Below, in pieces: positions 56,918 to 64,000 of a stretch of 64,000 nt of DNA; position 1 is the stretch's first letter, and each line of letters starts with the position of its first letter. A program made the position numbers and the translations under genes. Source of the DNA: UBA1431 sp002329665 (GTDB lineage Bacteria; Bacillota; Clostridia; Christensenellales; UBA1431); contig JAXGXY010000001.1 of the NCBI GenBank assembly GCA_040772545.1, forward strand, positions 372,001-436,000, given 5' to 3'. Below the pieces are notes generated by a model that was given only the letters and a program-made list of their open reading frames with translations, did not search any database and was not told the origin of the DNA.

Positions 56918-58666
56918 ATGCGCCGCAGGCTGTTTTTTTTCACGCTGCTTGTCACTGTATCGGCGTTTGTGGCAATGAGCGTCCTATTTATGGCCTTTAT
57001 TGGCAACAACCTGCGCGACAGGGCCCACGAACAGCTCACGTCCGAATGCGCTACCCTCGACGCGGCGATGCGCTCGTGCCCCGAAGAGGACCGTATCCCT
57101 CTGCTCAGGGAGGCGGCGGAAGCCGGGGACTACCGCGTGACGCTCATCACGGCAGACGGAAGCGTGCGGTTCGATTCCGAAACGACTAAGAAGCTGGAGA
57201 GCCACGCGACGCGGCCCGAGGTGGCCGACGCGCTAATGAGCGGCACCGGCGCGACCGTGCGCTACAGCGACACGCTCCGGTGCGAAGTGATGTATGTCGC
57301 GGTGCGAACGGAGGACGGAAACGTCATCCGGCTCAGCATGCGCCTGAGCACCGTATGGGATAACATCGCCCAACTCATGGGCGGCATGGTCTGGGTGGCG
57401 CTGGGGTTGCTGGCCCTGTGCGCTGCTTTTGCCTGGCTGCTATCGGCCAGAGCCGTCCGGCCGATACGCGAACTGACCGGCATCTCAGAAACCATTGCCG
57501 GCGGGCGCTACGACATGCGCATCCGTTCGTGCACTGCTTCGCGGGACGAATTCGGGAAGCTCTCGCGCGCTTTCAACAAAATGGCCGGCCGACTGGAAAG
57601 CACGATAGGCGACCTCAACCGGGAGAACGAGAAGTTCAACGCGGTCCTCGAGGCCATGTCCGAGGGAATCATGGCGGTGGACACGCGGCTTTGCGTCACC
57701 CTCGCCAACGCGAGCGTCATACGCATGCTCGGCATCGAGACCGACCCGGTCAACATGCACATCCTCGAAGCGACGCGCCTTGAAAGGCTGGAGACGCTCA
57801 TAAAGCGCGCGCTCGAAACAGGCGAAACGGTGTCCGAGGAAATGTATCTCGGAAAGACTCGTGAACAACGGCGCCTCATCGAGTTGCACGTTTTCCCGAT
57901 GCGCCGCGGCGGCAAGGTCACGGGCGCGGTGTTGCGTGCCGCGGACGTACAGGCGCTGCGCGTCCTGGAACGGATGCGTTCGGACTTCGCCGCCAACGTG
58001 TCCCACGAACTCAAGACGCCGCTGACGTCCATACGCGGGTTCGTGGAAACGCTCCGAAACGGCGCAGTCAACGACCCCGAACAGGCGATGCGCTTTTTGA
58101 AGATCATCGATATGGAGACCGCGCGGTTAAGCCGCCTGATTACAGACGTCCTCCTCCTCTCCAGCATCGAATCGGGGGAGCGGCCGGTGTTTGTGCCCGT
58201 CAACCTGCAGGCGGCCGTGGAGGAAACGCTGGAATTCGTCCGCCCCGCCGCCGCCGATAAGGGCATTACGCTGTCCTTTATTAACGAGGCAGGCTCCGCC
58301 GTCGTGATGGGCAACAAGGACTGGGCCAAGCAGATGCTCATCGACCTTGCGGACAATGCGATCAAGTACACGGGCACGGGGGGCCGCGTGGCGATCGAGA
58401 TCGGGACCGAGAAAGGGCAGGTGCTGATAAAAGTGCGGGACAACGGCATCGGGATCGGCGAAAAGCACCTGCAGCGGATTTTCGAACGCTTCTACCGCGT
58501 CGACAAAAGCCGGTCCAGGGCCCTGGGGAGCACGGGGCTCGGGCTTGCGATCGTGAAGCATATCGTGGTGCGGATGAACGGGGAGATCGAGGTGAAAAGC
58601 GAGCCGGGCAAAGGGACGGAATTCACCGTCCGCCTGCCCCGGGCAACGAGTGAAAACGATGAATAG
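56918..58666 (+). CDS. phoR: Phosphate regulon sensor histidine kinase PhoR type
   Basis: Membrane histidine kinase of 582 residues. Two membrane segments (about 7-30 and 160-182) enclose an extracytoplasmic sensor. They are followed by HAMP, a PAS domain (NAVLEAMSEGIMAVDTRL) and the kinase: phospho-acceptor His at about 363 in NVSHELKTPLTSIRGF, N-box DLADNAIKYTG, G1 DNGIGIGEKHLQRIFERFYRVD and G2 GLGLAIVKHIV. GAGTG precedes the ATG. It pairs with PhoP. Confidence 0.9.
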   Translation: MRRRLFFFTLLVTVSAFVAMSVLFMAFIGNNLRDRAHEQLTSECATLDAAMRSCPEEDRIPLLREAAEAGDYRVTLITADGSVRFDSETTKKLESHATRPEVADALMSGTGATVRYSDTLRCEVMYVAVRTEDGNVIRLSMRLSTVWDNIAQLMGGMVWVALGLLALCAAFAWLLSARAVRPIRELTGISETIAGGRYDMRIRSCTASRDEFGKLSRAFNKMAGRLESTIGDLNRENEKFNAVLEAMSEGIMAVDTRLCVTLANASVIRMLGIETDPVNMHILEATRLERLETLIKRALETGETVSEEMYLGKTREQRRLIELHVFPMRRGGKVTGAVLRAADVQALRVLERMRSDFAANVSHELKTPLTSIRGFVETLRNGAVNDPEQAMRFLKIIDMETARLSRLITDVLLLSSIESGERPVFVPVNLQAAVEETLEFVRPAAADKGITLSFINEAGSAVVMGNKDWAKQMLIDLADNAIKYTGTGGRVAIEIGTEKGQVLIKVRDNGIGIGEKHLQRIFERFYRVDKSRSRALGSTGLGLAIVKHIVVRMNGEIEVKSEPGKGTEFTVRLPRATSENDE

Positions 58667-58796
58667 ACGCTGAAAGGCCGGCGTTGCATTCCCTCGCAGG
58701 CCGGCTCGATAGGACAAGACGAATGCCTTAAAACTGCCGGTTTTAGGGAGCATATCCACGGCAATTTTTGCACCCGGGAGGGACAAATCAATAACG

Positions 58797-59297
58797 TTAT
58801 TCGCCATTGGTAATGAGGTTTTCAAGATTTTTCATATCGGTTTTATCAATATCTCTGAGTTCATACCCGCTGTGAAACAGTTTTTGCGCTTCGGCAGAAA
58901 TACAAGGGACGACCCGGCCCTCAAACAATGCGGCCGAAAACCATTTTGCCTCAAACTCATACCAGCCGCCTTGTGGTTCAGCCTGCCTCGCACTACCGTC
59001 TTCATTTATTGTTAGAGGATGTATGTCGATGTATCCAAGTTTCGGATGGTACAACTCGATTCGGGAAGGGCTCCAGTCGACTACGATTTCATAACCTTTT
59101 TCTTTTAGTTTTTTTAACAATATTTCCGTATACTCTCCATCAAAATCGACGTCGATGTCCCGATGTTCCCTGTGTTGCTTTCCGAGCAAGATATCCACTC
59201 CCCAGCCGCCGTCTATCCAATATCTCATATTAATGCTATCTAACAAATCCAATACTTCCAATAAATTCTCTTTTGTTACGATTTCTTTTTTGTTCAT
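58797..59297 (-). CDS. Lincosamide nucleotidyltransferase-like protein (Lnu family)
   Basis: A 166-residue nucleotidyltransferase. YWIDGGWGVDILLGKQHREHRDIDVDFD carries the metal-binding Asp residues, and further on come PSRIELYH, GYIDIHPL, PCISAEAQKLFHSGYEL. This pattern closely follows the Lnu(A)/Lnu(C) group, which adenylylates lincomycin and clindamycin. The gene is only about 40% GC in a ~60% GC region and lies on the - strand between phoR and pstS, so recent transfer is likely. AAGGAAG lies before the ATG. No transposase or recombinase is seen beside it. Whether it confers resistance cannot be known from sequence. Confidence 0.85.
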   Translation of the reverse strand: MNKKEIVTKENLLEVLDLLDSINMRYWIDGGWGVDILLGKQHREHRDIDVDFDGEYTEILLKKLKEKGYEIVVDWSPSRIELYHPKLGYIDIHPLTINEDGSARQAEPQGGWYEFEAKWFSAALFEGRVVPCISAEAQKLFHSGYELRDIDKTDMKNLENLITNGE

Positions 59298-59450
59298 AGA
59301 ATCTTCCTTAAAAAAATCCTAATTAATAATGACTCGTCCTTTGACGTAATATCTTGTAGTATCACGAAAGCATCAAACTCGACAGCGGCCTGAAGAGGAA
59401 CGCAGTCACTCAAGCTATCCTGATCCTGACGGCGTGCGCGTCGGGATCGG

Positions 59451-59473
59451 GAAAAACGGCGCAAGGAGCGCCG
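59451..59473 (-). terminator. Terminator for the 95-residue gene (- strand)
   Basis: On the - strand CGGCGC/GCGCCG with loop TCCTT is followed by a run of T (A-run 59452-59456 on the + strand). It ends the gene at 59507-59794. The rest of 59298-59450 has no clear signal. Confidence 0.65.
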
Positions 59474-59506
59474 CTTTGTACCGTAAGCTTAGGCCGCAGG
59501 TTCCTT

Positions 59507-59794
59507 TTATGCTTTTTGGAGGGGGACCGTTCCGGACGGCCCGCTGATGTGCGGGCAGCCGTCGACGTCGATGAGCCGGCAGACCCTGCCCATGCTGTCG
59601 TAAAACGCGGGCAGCGCGTAGATGTTCTGGCCGATGCTGTAGTCCTCGGGCATGATGTACTCCACGCCGCCGTCGTCGCGGCCTTTCGTCGTTTTGGTGT
59701 AATCGTAATAGGGTACGAGGGAAAAGCGGGTGCCCACCTCGCAAGCGTTTCGCGCTTCGGTTATGGTGAGACGGTAGACCGTGATGGTTTCCAT
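59507..59794 (-). CDS. Hypothetical protein, 95 residues
   Basis: A small protein I do not recognise. It starts METITVYRLTITEARNACEVG and contains PYYDYTKTTKGRDDGG, YIMPEDYSIGQNIYALPAFYD and RLIDVDGCPHISGP. It has no signal peptide or membrane segment. GGGAGGGA precedes the ATG, and a terminator follows, so it looks like a real gene with normal high GC. It stands between the lnu-like gene and pstS, against the direction of the pho genes. Confidence 0.6.
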   Translation of the reverse strand: METITVYRLTITEARNACEVGTRFSLVPYYDYTKTTKGRDDGGVEYIMPEDYSIGQNIYALPAFYDSMGRVCRLIDVDGCPHISGPSGTVPLQKA

Positions 59795-59888
59795 GTTCCC
59801 TCCCTGATGTCACGCGCTGCGGCGCGGTTTTTTTGATTTTACCACAGCCGCCGGGCCATATAAAGGGGAGGCGCATATTTACTGAGAA

Positions 59889-59931
59889 TTAACCTGCGAT
59901 TAATGCGGGGTTAACAAATAAGGAATACGGT
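59889..59931 (+). promoter_or_regulatory. Pho box and promoter of pstS
   Basis: TTAACC (59889), TTAATG (59900) and TTAACA (59911) are direct repeats with an exact 11-nt period, the layout of PhoP boxes in Bacillus. A weak -10, TACGGT, lies at 59926-59931, 15 nt after the start of the last repeat, the same offset as at pstC. PhoP is encoded 3 kb upstream. Confidence 0.75.
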
Positions 59932-59971
59932 GGGGATAACGAAAAATACCGAAACAGGAGGATGCATCTGA

Positions 59972-60808
59972 ATGAGACGCAAGAAAATGCTTGGCCTGTG
60001 CATAGCGCTGGTGCTTGCGACAGTGGGCCTTGCGGCCTGCGGGAACGCCACACCGTCCGCGTCGGAAGCTGCGGCGGCATCGACGGTCAGGGTCAGCGGT
60101 TCCACCTCCGTATTCCCGCTGCTCGACGCCCTGAAGGACATGTTCATGGCTGGCCACCCGGACATCAGGGTACAGGTGGAGCAGGGCGGCTCGGGCGTGG
60201 GCATAAAAAACGTCAGGGACGGGATCGTCGATATCGGCATGTCTTCGCGCAACCTGAAAGACGAGGAGAAGCCTATGGTTGAAACCACGCTCTGTTTGGA
60301 CGGGATAGCCGTCATCGTCCACAAAGACAATCCCGTAGACGCTCTGAGCGCCCGACAAATCGCCAGAATCTACAGGGGCGAGATCACCAACTGGAAGGAC
60401 GTGGGCGGTAAAGACGCGAAGATCACCCTCATAACCCGTGAACCGACTTCCGGGACGCGCGGCGCCTTCGAGGAGCTTATTCTGGACGAAGAAAAGATCG
60501 ACGATACAAGGTGCCTCGTCCAGAATTCCACCGGCAACGCCGCCTCAAGCGTCGAAAACGACCCCAATGCCATCGCCTATATTTCTTTGGGCGTGGTAGC
60601 CAACTACCCGAACCTGAAGGCGGTTCAGGTCGACGGCGTAAAAGCCAGCGCCGACAACGTAAAGAACGGGACGTACTCCATTGCGAGGCCGTTCCTTCTC
60701 CTCACCAGGGACGAACCTGCCGGCGCGGTCAAAACGTTCCTCGATTTCGTCACCGGCGACTATGAAGCGCGCGATTTCATCGAAAAAGAGCACTACATCC
60801 TCAAATAG
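59972..60808 (+). CDS. pstS: Phosphate ABC transporter substrate-binding lipoprotein
   Basis: High-affinity phosphate-binding protein of 278 residues. The signal peptide ends GLAAC (Cys at 23), so it is lipid-anchored. Phosphate-contacting loops are VSGSTSVFPL, QGGSGVGIKN and REPTSGTRGAFEEL. It is the short PstS form typical of Firmicutes. ACAGGAGG precedes the ATG. It is separated from pstC by a strong hairpin and a second Pho box, so it can be made in excess over the membrane subunits. Confidence 0.95.
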   Translation: MRRKKMLGLCIALVLATVGLAACGNATPSASEAAAASTVRVSGSTSVFPLLDALKDMFMAGHPDIRVQVEQGGSGVGIKNVRDGIVDIGMSSRNLKDEEKPMVETTLCLDGIAVIVHKDNPVDALSARQIARIYRGEITNWKDVGGKDAKITLITREPTSGTRGAFEELILDEEKIDDTRCLVQNSTGNAASSVENDPNAIAYISLGVVANYPNLKAVQVDGVKASADNVKNGTYSIARPFLLLTRDEPAGAVKTFLDFVTGDYEARDFIEKEHYILK

Positions 60809-60833
60809 AGCCTGTGGAAAGCAGGTGCCGCCG

Positions 60834-60877
60834 CAGGCCGGGCGTTTCCGTACCGGGAACGCCCGGCCTGTGTTATC
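60834..60877 (+). terminator. Long hairpin between pstS and pstC
   Basis: A 16-pair stem (CAGGCCGGGCGTT pairs with AACGCCCGGCCTG, plus three more pairs) with loop GTACC spans 60834-60870 and is followed by TGTTATC. It is probably a terminator or mRNA-protecting structure that favours pstS expression. Confidence 0.65.
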
Positions 60878-60923
60878 GAATGCGATACGCAAAGACCATC
60901 AAACGGATTGTTAGGGGAAATCG

Positions 60924-60977
60924 TTAACAAAAACTTAACGCTCGCTTAAGCAAAGCTTAAACAAGGCGCGTTATGAT
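60924..60977 (+). promoter_or_regulatory. Pho box and promoter of pstCAB-phoU
   Basis: TTAACA (60924), TTAACG (60935), TTAAGC (60946) and TTAAAC (60957) repeat every 11 nt exactly. A -10 TATGAT lies at 60972-60977, 15 nt after the start of the last repeat. This is a textbook PhoP binding site and activates without a -35. Confidence 0.8.
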
Positions 60978-60992
60978 ACTACCGGGTGAACG

Positions 60993-61922
60993 GTGACGCT
61001 CGTCAAAACTATCATGAGTGGGATGGATTATGGTATGAGAAGCATAGGCGTTATTGCAAAAAGACGCCGTTTTGAAAAGCCCGTCGAGGTTCTGCTGGTG
61101 GTGTGTGCGCTGGTAACGGTGCTCCTTGTGGGGCTCATCACTATTCTGATCTTTTCGGAAGGGCTGCCGATTTTTCAGGCACAGGGCTTGCTGTCCTTTT
61201 TGTTCGGTGGCAAATGGGCCCCGACGGCTTCCCCGCCGCTGTACGGCATCTGGCCGATGATCGTCACGTCGCTCACAGTGACGCTGCTCGCCCTCGTGAT
61301 CGCACTGCCCGTCGGGCTCGCCTGCGCCATCTTCCTCGCGGAGATAGCGCCGCAGCGCCCGGCCCGCGTCCTGCGCCGCGCTGTCGACGTGCTCGCGGGC
61401 ATCCCGTCGGTCGTTTACGGCTTTTTCGGCATCACGATGATCGTCCCTCTCATCAGGGACATCTTCGGCGTGAACGGGCAAAGCGTGCTGGCCGGCGGGA
61501 TCATACTGGCCGTCATGATCTTGCCGACGCTCATCAGCATATCCGAGGCCGGCATCCGCTCGGTCCCCAGGGCCTACAAGGAGGGCTCGCTGGCCATGGG
61601 CGCCTCGCACTGGCAGACCATCCACAGGGTGATGCTCCCCGCCGCACGGAACACGATTGTGACGTCGGTCGTGCTCGCCCTCGGGCGCGCGCTCGGCGAG
61701 ACGATGGCGATCATACTGGTGATGGGCAACACGCCCGCCATGCCGGCTTCCCTGCTCGACCCCGCGCGGACGCTCACGGTCAACATCGTGATGGAGATGT
61801 CCTACGTCACGCCGGGGACCGAGCATTACGCGGCGCTGTTCGGCACGGGCGTGGTGCTGTTCGTGTTCATCATGGTTTTGAATATCGTTGTAAACAGGCT
61901 GATACACAGGACGGTGAAATAA
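60993..61922 (+). CDS. pstC: Phosphate ABC transporter permease PstC
   Basis: Membrane permease of 309 residues with about six membrane segments. The binding-protein-dependent transport (EAA) loop is seen as EGSLAMGASHWQTIHRVMLPAA, which contacts PstB. GRALGETMAIILVMGN is a further hallmark. The start is uncertain: GTG at 60993 is only about 9 nt after the predicted transcription start, while ATGs at 61014, 61023 and 61035 are possible. The stop overlaps the pstA start by one base. Confidence 0.92.
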   Translation: MTLVKTIMSGMDYGMRSIGVIAKRRRFEKPVEVLLVVCALVTVLLVGLITILIFSEGLPIFQAQGLLSFLFGGKWAPTASPPLYGIWPMIVTSLTVTLLALVIALPVGLACAIFLAEIAPQRPARVLRRAVDVLAGIPSVVYGFFGITMIVPLIRDIFGVNGQSVLAGGIILAVMILPTLISISEAGIRSVPRAYKEGSLAMGASHWQTIHRVMLPAARNTIVTSVVLALGRALGETMAIILVMGNTPAMPASLLDPARTLTVNIVMEMSYVTPGTEHYAALFGTGVVLFVFIMVLNIVVNRLIHRTVK

Positions 61923-62827
61923 TGTCTCCCATGAAGAGATACCCCGACGGCCCCGGCAACAGGAAGCGCGTGCGCAGGGCCCAGGCCGCGGCGAAGACGC
62001 TGATCTGGGCGGCGGCGCTTTTCACGCTCGGGATACTGGTCGTCATCGTAGGATACATCCTTATCATGGGCGTCCCGCACATCTCGCCCGAGTTTTTAAC
62101 CAGCGCCCCGAGGGGGCTGGGCGACGAGGGCGGCATCTTCCCGATAATCGTCAACACGGTCTATCTCGTGGCCCTGTCGCTCGTCATCTCGGTGCCGCTG
62201 TCCGTGCTGGCCGCGATATACCTTACGGAATACGCAAAAAAAGGACGGATGGTCCGGGTCGTCAACTATGCGATCGAGAATCTGGCGGGGATACCGTCCA
62301 TCATCTTCGGCCTGTTCGGGTTCACGTTCTTCGGCCGGCTGTTCGGGTTCGGGTGGTCGCTGCTCAGCGGAAGCCTTACGGCGGCCATCGTCGTCATGCC
62401 GACGCTGGTAAGGACCGCCCAGGACGCCATAGCCTCCGTGCCGGTATCCTACCGCGAAGGGAGCCTGGCGCTGGGCGCGACAAGGCTCCAGACAATCCGC
62501 CGGGTCGTGATCCCCGCCGCCGTACCCGGGATCCTTTCCGGGATCATCCTGAGCATGGGCAGGATCGTCGGGGAAACCGCGGCGTTGTTCCTCACGCTCG
62601 GGAGCGGCACGCGCGCCGCGACGGGGCTTATGGACTCCGCCCGCTCGCTGGCGCTCCATCTGTATACGCTCATTCACGAAGGCATCTCGGTGCCCAAGGC
62701 CTTCGCGACGGCAACGGTTTTGATCGTACTGATTATCCTGCTCAATTCCCTGGCGCACGGCCTGGCCGGACGCCTGAACCGCACGAAAGAGACGAAACAA
62801 GGGGGTAGACGATGCCGCACCAGCTGA
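61922..62827 (+). CDS. pstA: Phosphate ABC transporter permease PstA
   Basis: Second permease of the phosphate transporter, 301 residues. It has a basic N-terminus, six membrane segments, the EAA loop EGSLALGATRLQTIRRVVIPAA and the conserved GRIVGETAALFLT. A longer open frame upstream is only out-of-phase reading of pstC. It overlaps pstC by one base and pstB by 16 nt, which shows tight coupling. Confidence 0.94.
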   Translation: MSPMKRYPDGPGNRKRVRRAQAAAKTLIWAAALFTLGILVVIVGYILIMGVPHISPEFLTSAPRGLGDEGGIFPIIVNTVYLVALSLVISVPLSVLAAIYLTEYAKKGRMVRVVNYAIENLAGIPSIIFGLFGFTFFGRLFGFGWSLLSGSLTAAIVVMPTLVRTAQDAIASVPVSYREGSLALGATRLQTIRRVVIPAAVPGILSGIILSMGRIVGETAALFLTLGSGTRAATGLMDSARSLALHLYTLIHEGISVPKAFATATVLIVLIILLNSLAHGLAGRLNRTKETKQGGRRCRTS

Positions 62828-63681
62828 CCGTTATCAAACCGAAACCGGAAACGCAAAGGGAGAGGGATTCGCTGTATACAACGGAGGAATACGGACAGGG
62901 CCGCGCCGAATGCGACGGAGCCGTGCCTGAGGAGACCGTCATATGCACGCGCGGCCTGAATCTATTCTACGGCGATTTCCAGGCCCTCAGGGACGTCAGC
63001 ATCGATATCGGCAGGAATTCGGTCATGGCGTTCATCGGGCCGTCCGGCTGCGGGAAGTCGACGTTTTTGAAGACGCTCAACCGCATGAACGACCTGGTCG
63101 ATAACGTGCGCATACAGGGCGAGGTATGTTTCGACGGACAGAACGTCTACGGGGATTTCGACGTGGCCGAGCTTCGAAAGCGGATTGGCATGGTTTTCCA
63201 GAGCCCGAATCCGTTCCCGATGTCGGTGTTCGACAACGTCGCCTACGGGCCCCGCGTACACGGCCTGCGGGACAAGGGCAGGCTCGGGCAGATCGTGGAG
63301 GAGAGCCTGCGCGCGGCCGTGCTCTGGGACGAAGTCAAGGACAGGCTCAACGGGTCGGCGCTTGGCCTCTCGGGCGGCCAGCAGCAGCGCCTCTGCATCG
63401 CGCGCGTGCTGGCGGTGCAGCCGGAAGTCCTGCTCATGGACGAACCGACGTCGGCGCTGGACCCTGTCTCCACGGCGAAGATCGAGGAACTCGTCAGCGT
63501 ATTGAAAAAGGACTATACGATAGTCATCGTCACCCATAACATGCAGCAGGCGGGGCGCATATCGGACAACACGGCGTTTTTTCTCCACGGGGAAGTAGTG
63601 GAAACAGGGGCCACCGAAGACATATTCTACGGCCCGAAGGACAAACGGACGGAGGATTATATCAGCGGCAGGTTCGGCTGA
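62812..63681 (+). CDS. pstB: Phosphate ABC transporter ATPase PstB
   Basis: ATPase of the phosphate transporter, 289 residues. Walker A is GPSGCGKST, Q-loop FQSPNPFPMS, signature LSGGQQQR, Walker B VLLMDEPTSALD and switch His VTHNMQQ. FYGDFQALRDVS and MNDLVDNVRIQG are PstB-specific. The first ~45 residues (KPKPETQRERDSL...) are longer than in most PstB proteins. phoU follows 20 nt after its stop. Confidence 0.96.
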   Translation: MPHQLTVIKPKPETQRERDSLYTTEEYGQGRAECDGAVPEETVICTRGLNLFYGDFQALRDVSIDIGRNSVMAFIGPSGCGKSTFLKTLNRMNDLVDNVRIQGEVCFDGQNVYGDFDVAELRKRIGMVFQSPNPFPMSVFDNVAYGPRVHGLRDKGRLGQIVEESLRAAVLWDEVKDRLNGSALGLSGGQQQRLCIARVLAVQPEVLLMDEPTSALDPVSTAKIEELVSVLKKDYTIVIVTHNMQQAGRISDNTAFFLHGEVVETGATEDIFYGPKDKRTEDYISGRFG

Positions 63682-63701
63682 TGAGCAAAAAGGAGGAAGG
63701 C

Positions 63702-64000
63702 ATGCCGTACAGACAGCAGTATGTTAAGATGCTCGAAGCCATCAAGCGGGACGTGCTTCGCATGGGCTCGAGGGTCGAAAACACGATCACGCTGGCGGTG
63801 GACGCGCTGCTTGGCGACGACGCGCAGCTGGCCGACAGCATCATCGCCCACGACACGTTCATCAACAACATGGAAAGGGGGATAGAGGACAAATGCATCC
63901 GCCTGCTGGCCACGCAGACGCCGGTGGCAAGGGACCTCCGCTTCGTTTTCGCGATAAACAAGATCGCAAAAGACCTCGAACGGATCGGCGACCTCGCAGT
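63702..64000 (+). CDS. phoU: Phosphate signalling protein PhoU, N-terminal part
   Basis: The first ~99 residues of PhoU; the gene runs off the right edge. PhoU links the Pst transporter to PhoR and dampens the regulon when phosphate is plentiful. The helical-bundle metal motif regions are recognisable (ALLGDDAQLADSIIAHD, VARDLRFVFAINKIAKDLERIGD). The ATG at 63702 follows AAGGAGG. It completes the pstSCAB-phoU order. Confidence 0.93.
   Translation, partial: MPYRQQYVKMLEAIKRDVLRMGSRVENTITLAVDALLGDDAQLADSIIAHDTFINNMERGIEDKCIRLLATQTPVARDLRFVFAINKIAKDLERIGDLA

Noticed and set aside
58724..58748. Inverted repeat CCTTAAAAC/GTTTTAGGG between phoR and the lnu-like gene
   Set aside because: No T-run on either side, one wobble pair and only one copy; not enough to call a terminator or insertion end.
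61103..62827. 574-codon frame covering pstC and pstA as if fused
   Set aside because: The first 273 codons are out-of-phase pstC. The real pstA starts at the ATG at 61922, overlapping the pstC stop.

Overview
The window (about 60% GC) comes from a high-GC, anaerobic, spore-forming member of the Clostridia (Bacillota). Four things point there: the Firmicutes order rpoA-rplQ-ecfA1-ecfA2-ecfT-truA-rplM-rpsI; a division and cell wall cluster leading into spoIIGA-sigE-sigG; a ferredoxin-dependent 2-oxoacid oxidoreductase; and a meso-diaminopimelate-type MurE. I cannot name a species; a Christensenellales-like lineage is only a guess. Nearly all genes are on the + strand. I saw no rRNA, tRNA, CRISPR array or insertion sequence.

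Layout. 1-5.4 kb: end of the ribosomal protein/RNA polymerase superoperon, the ECF vitamin transporter module, truA, and rplM-rpsI with their own promoter inside truA. 5.5-9.2 kb: a thioredoxin-reductase-like flavoprotein, glmM, and a malic enzyme on the - strand. 9.4-15.2 kb: an LppM-like lipoprotein, a sortase, two small proteins, a PAS-PP2C phosphatase, and the c-di-AMP cyclase pair cdaA-cdaR. 15.2-18.5 kb: a P-loop ATPase and the four-subunit vor/kor oxidoreductase. 18.6-27.5 kb: a DUF4397 protein and an 8-kb gene for a cyclic beta-1,2-glucan synthase-like enzyme. 28-36 kb: protein quality control (tig, clpP, clpX, lon), engB, an acidic zinc-ribbon protein and a phosphoesterase. 36-49.8 kb: the dcw cluster (mraZ, rsmH, ftsL, PASTA-PBP, murE, mraY, murD, ftsW/spoVE, murA, ftsQ, ftsA, ftsZ), lacking murF and murG. 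50.3-54.8 kb: spoIIGA-sigE, three small paralogous lipoproteins, sigG and ylmC/ymxH. 54.9-56.2 kb: nrdR and pgeF. 56.2-64 kb: the phosphate regulon (phoP-phoR, pstSCAB, phoU), interrupted by two - strand genes, one an AT-rich lincosamide nucleotidyltransferase-like gene that looks recently acquired.

How it works together. The dcw and spore blocks link vegetative septation (FtsZ, FtsA, PBP, SEDS protein) to early sporulation transcription: SpoIIGA processes pro-sigma-E, and sigma-G follows in the forespore. PhoPR probably controls pst through clear Pho boxes, TTAACA-like hexamers repeated every 11 nt upstream of both pstS and pstC. GlmM and CdaA/CdaR, usually one operon, are separated by about 5 kb, and cdaA instead follows a PP2C-type phosphatase gene by 10 nt.

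Most notable items: a structured intergenic repeat in two copies (after clpX and after ftsZ); the lipoprotein trio between sigE and sigG; the lnu-like gene in the pho locus; a TrxB homologue lacking the usual NADPH-binding arginines; a promoter directly followed by a terminator hairpin ahead of the PAS-PP2C gene; and an operator-like palindrome filling the promoter spacer of the glucan synthase-like gene.
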